Below the pieces are notes generated by a model. The model saw only the letters and a list, made by a program, of their open reading frames with translations, did not search any database and was not told where the DNA came from. The translations under genes were made by a program, and so were the position numbers. From NCBI GenBank assembly GCA_030450535.1, contig JAKDIK010000194.1, positions 1-5,572 of the forward strand: a stretch of DNA of 5,572 bases. The letters run 5' to 3'. The stretch is from Propionibacteriaceae bacterium. Lineage in GTDB: Bacteria; Actinomycetota; Actinomycetes; Propionibacteriales; Propionibacteriaceae. Shown here in pieces: positions 5,523-5,572 of this stretch; position 1 is the stretch's first letter, and the number at the start of each line of letters is the position of its first letter.

Positions 5523-5572
5523 GGTGCCATCAATTCGGTGAATCGCGTGTAAGACGAGGGAAAACAAGCGGT

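Larger units (their letters stand above)
5179..5541 (+). pseudogene. Truncated KDPG/KDPGal-type aldolase (DgoA-like), broken near base 5355-5372
   Basis: The reading frame starts at ATG 5179 inside the last codons of dgoD and encodes 120 residues, against about 200 for the family. Residues 1-64 are a normal class I 2-keto-3-deoxy-6-phosphogalactonate/gluconate aldolase N-terminus: the first strand VVAILRG (13-19), a helix, then LLEVSLTTPDAL, where E41 corresponds to the catalytic general base. From about residue 64 the frame reads unrelated low-complexity Ser/Pro/Ala sequence up to the TGA at 5539-5541. The G-A-G-T-V motif, the Schiff-base lysine and the phosphate site are all missing, so the product cannot be an active aldolase. 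The intact enzyme would cleave 2-dehydro-3-deoxy-6-phosphogalactonate to pyruvate and glyceraldehyde 3-phosphate. The downstream part of the frame is a shadow of an opposite-strand gene. Confidence 0.82.

Noticed and set aside
1..5572. CRISPR arrays, tRNA or rRNA genes, insertion-sequence ends and phage genes.
   Set aside because: No regularly spaced repeats, cloverleaf-like sequence, transposase motifs or terminal repeats were found by reading. The junction near 5365 shows no target-site duplication or transposase gene.

Overview
The window looks like chromosomal DNA of a high-GC Gram-positive (actinobacterial) species. Coding regions end almost every codon in G or C, the binding protein has an alanine-rich lipoprotein signal, and the transporter is a carbohydrate ABC system with no ATPase gene beside it, which is common in Actinobacteria. 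The exact genus cannot be read from the sequence.

Layout, left to right. Bases 1-54 (minus) hold the first 18 codons of a gene that resembles DNA-3-methyladenine glycosylase I. Bases 78-809 (minus) encode a FadR-type GntR repressor that shares sequence features with DgoR, the galactonate regulator. Bases 810-993 are a divergent control region with candidate promoters and inverted repeats. From 994 to 5185 (plus) runs a tightly packed operon: a lipoprotein sugar-binding protein, two CUT1-type permeases, and a 382-residue enolase-superfamily dehydratase that matches D-galactonate dehydratase (DgoD) at every catalytic position and at its C-terminal tail. A KDPG/KDPGal-type aldolase (DgoA-like) begins at 5179 and overlaps the end of dgoD. 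No gene-free stretch longer than 300 bases occurs.

The genes make sense as one pathway. The ABC transporter imports an aldonate or an aldonate-bearing sugar, DgoD dehydrates galactonate to 2-dehydro-3-deoxygalactonate, and after phosphorylation by a kinase not seen here the aldolase would cleave it to pyruvate and glyceraldehyde 3-phosphate. The divergent regulator would sense the substrate or an intermediate.

The right end is abnormal. The aldolase loses all family resemblance after about 64 residues, near base 5355-5372. From that point the opposite strand encodes the first ~53 residues of a secreted protein with a clear signal peptide and a distinctly lower GC3. Two unrelated genes, each with an intact 5' end, are therefore joined nose to nose. 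This is the signature of an inversion breakpoint or of a chimeric assembly or amplification product, and it is the most unusual thing in the window.
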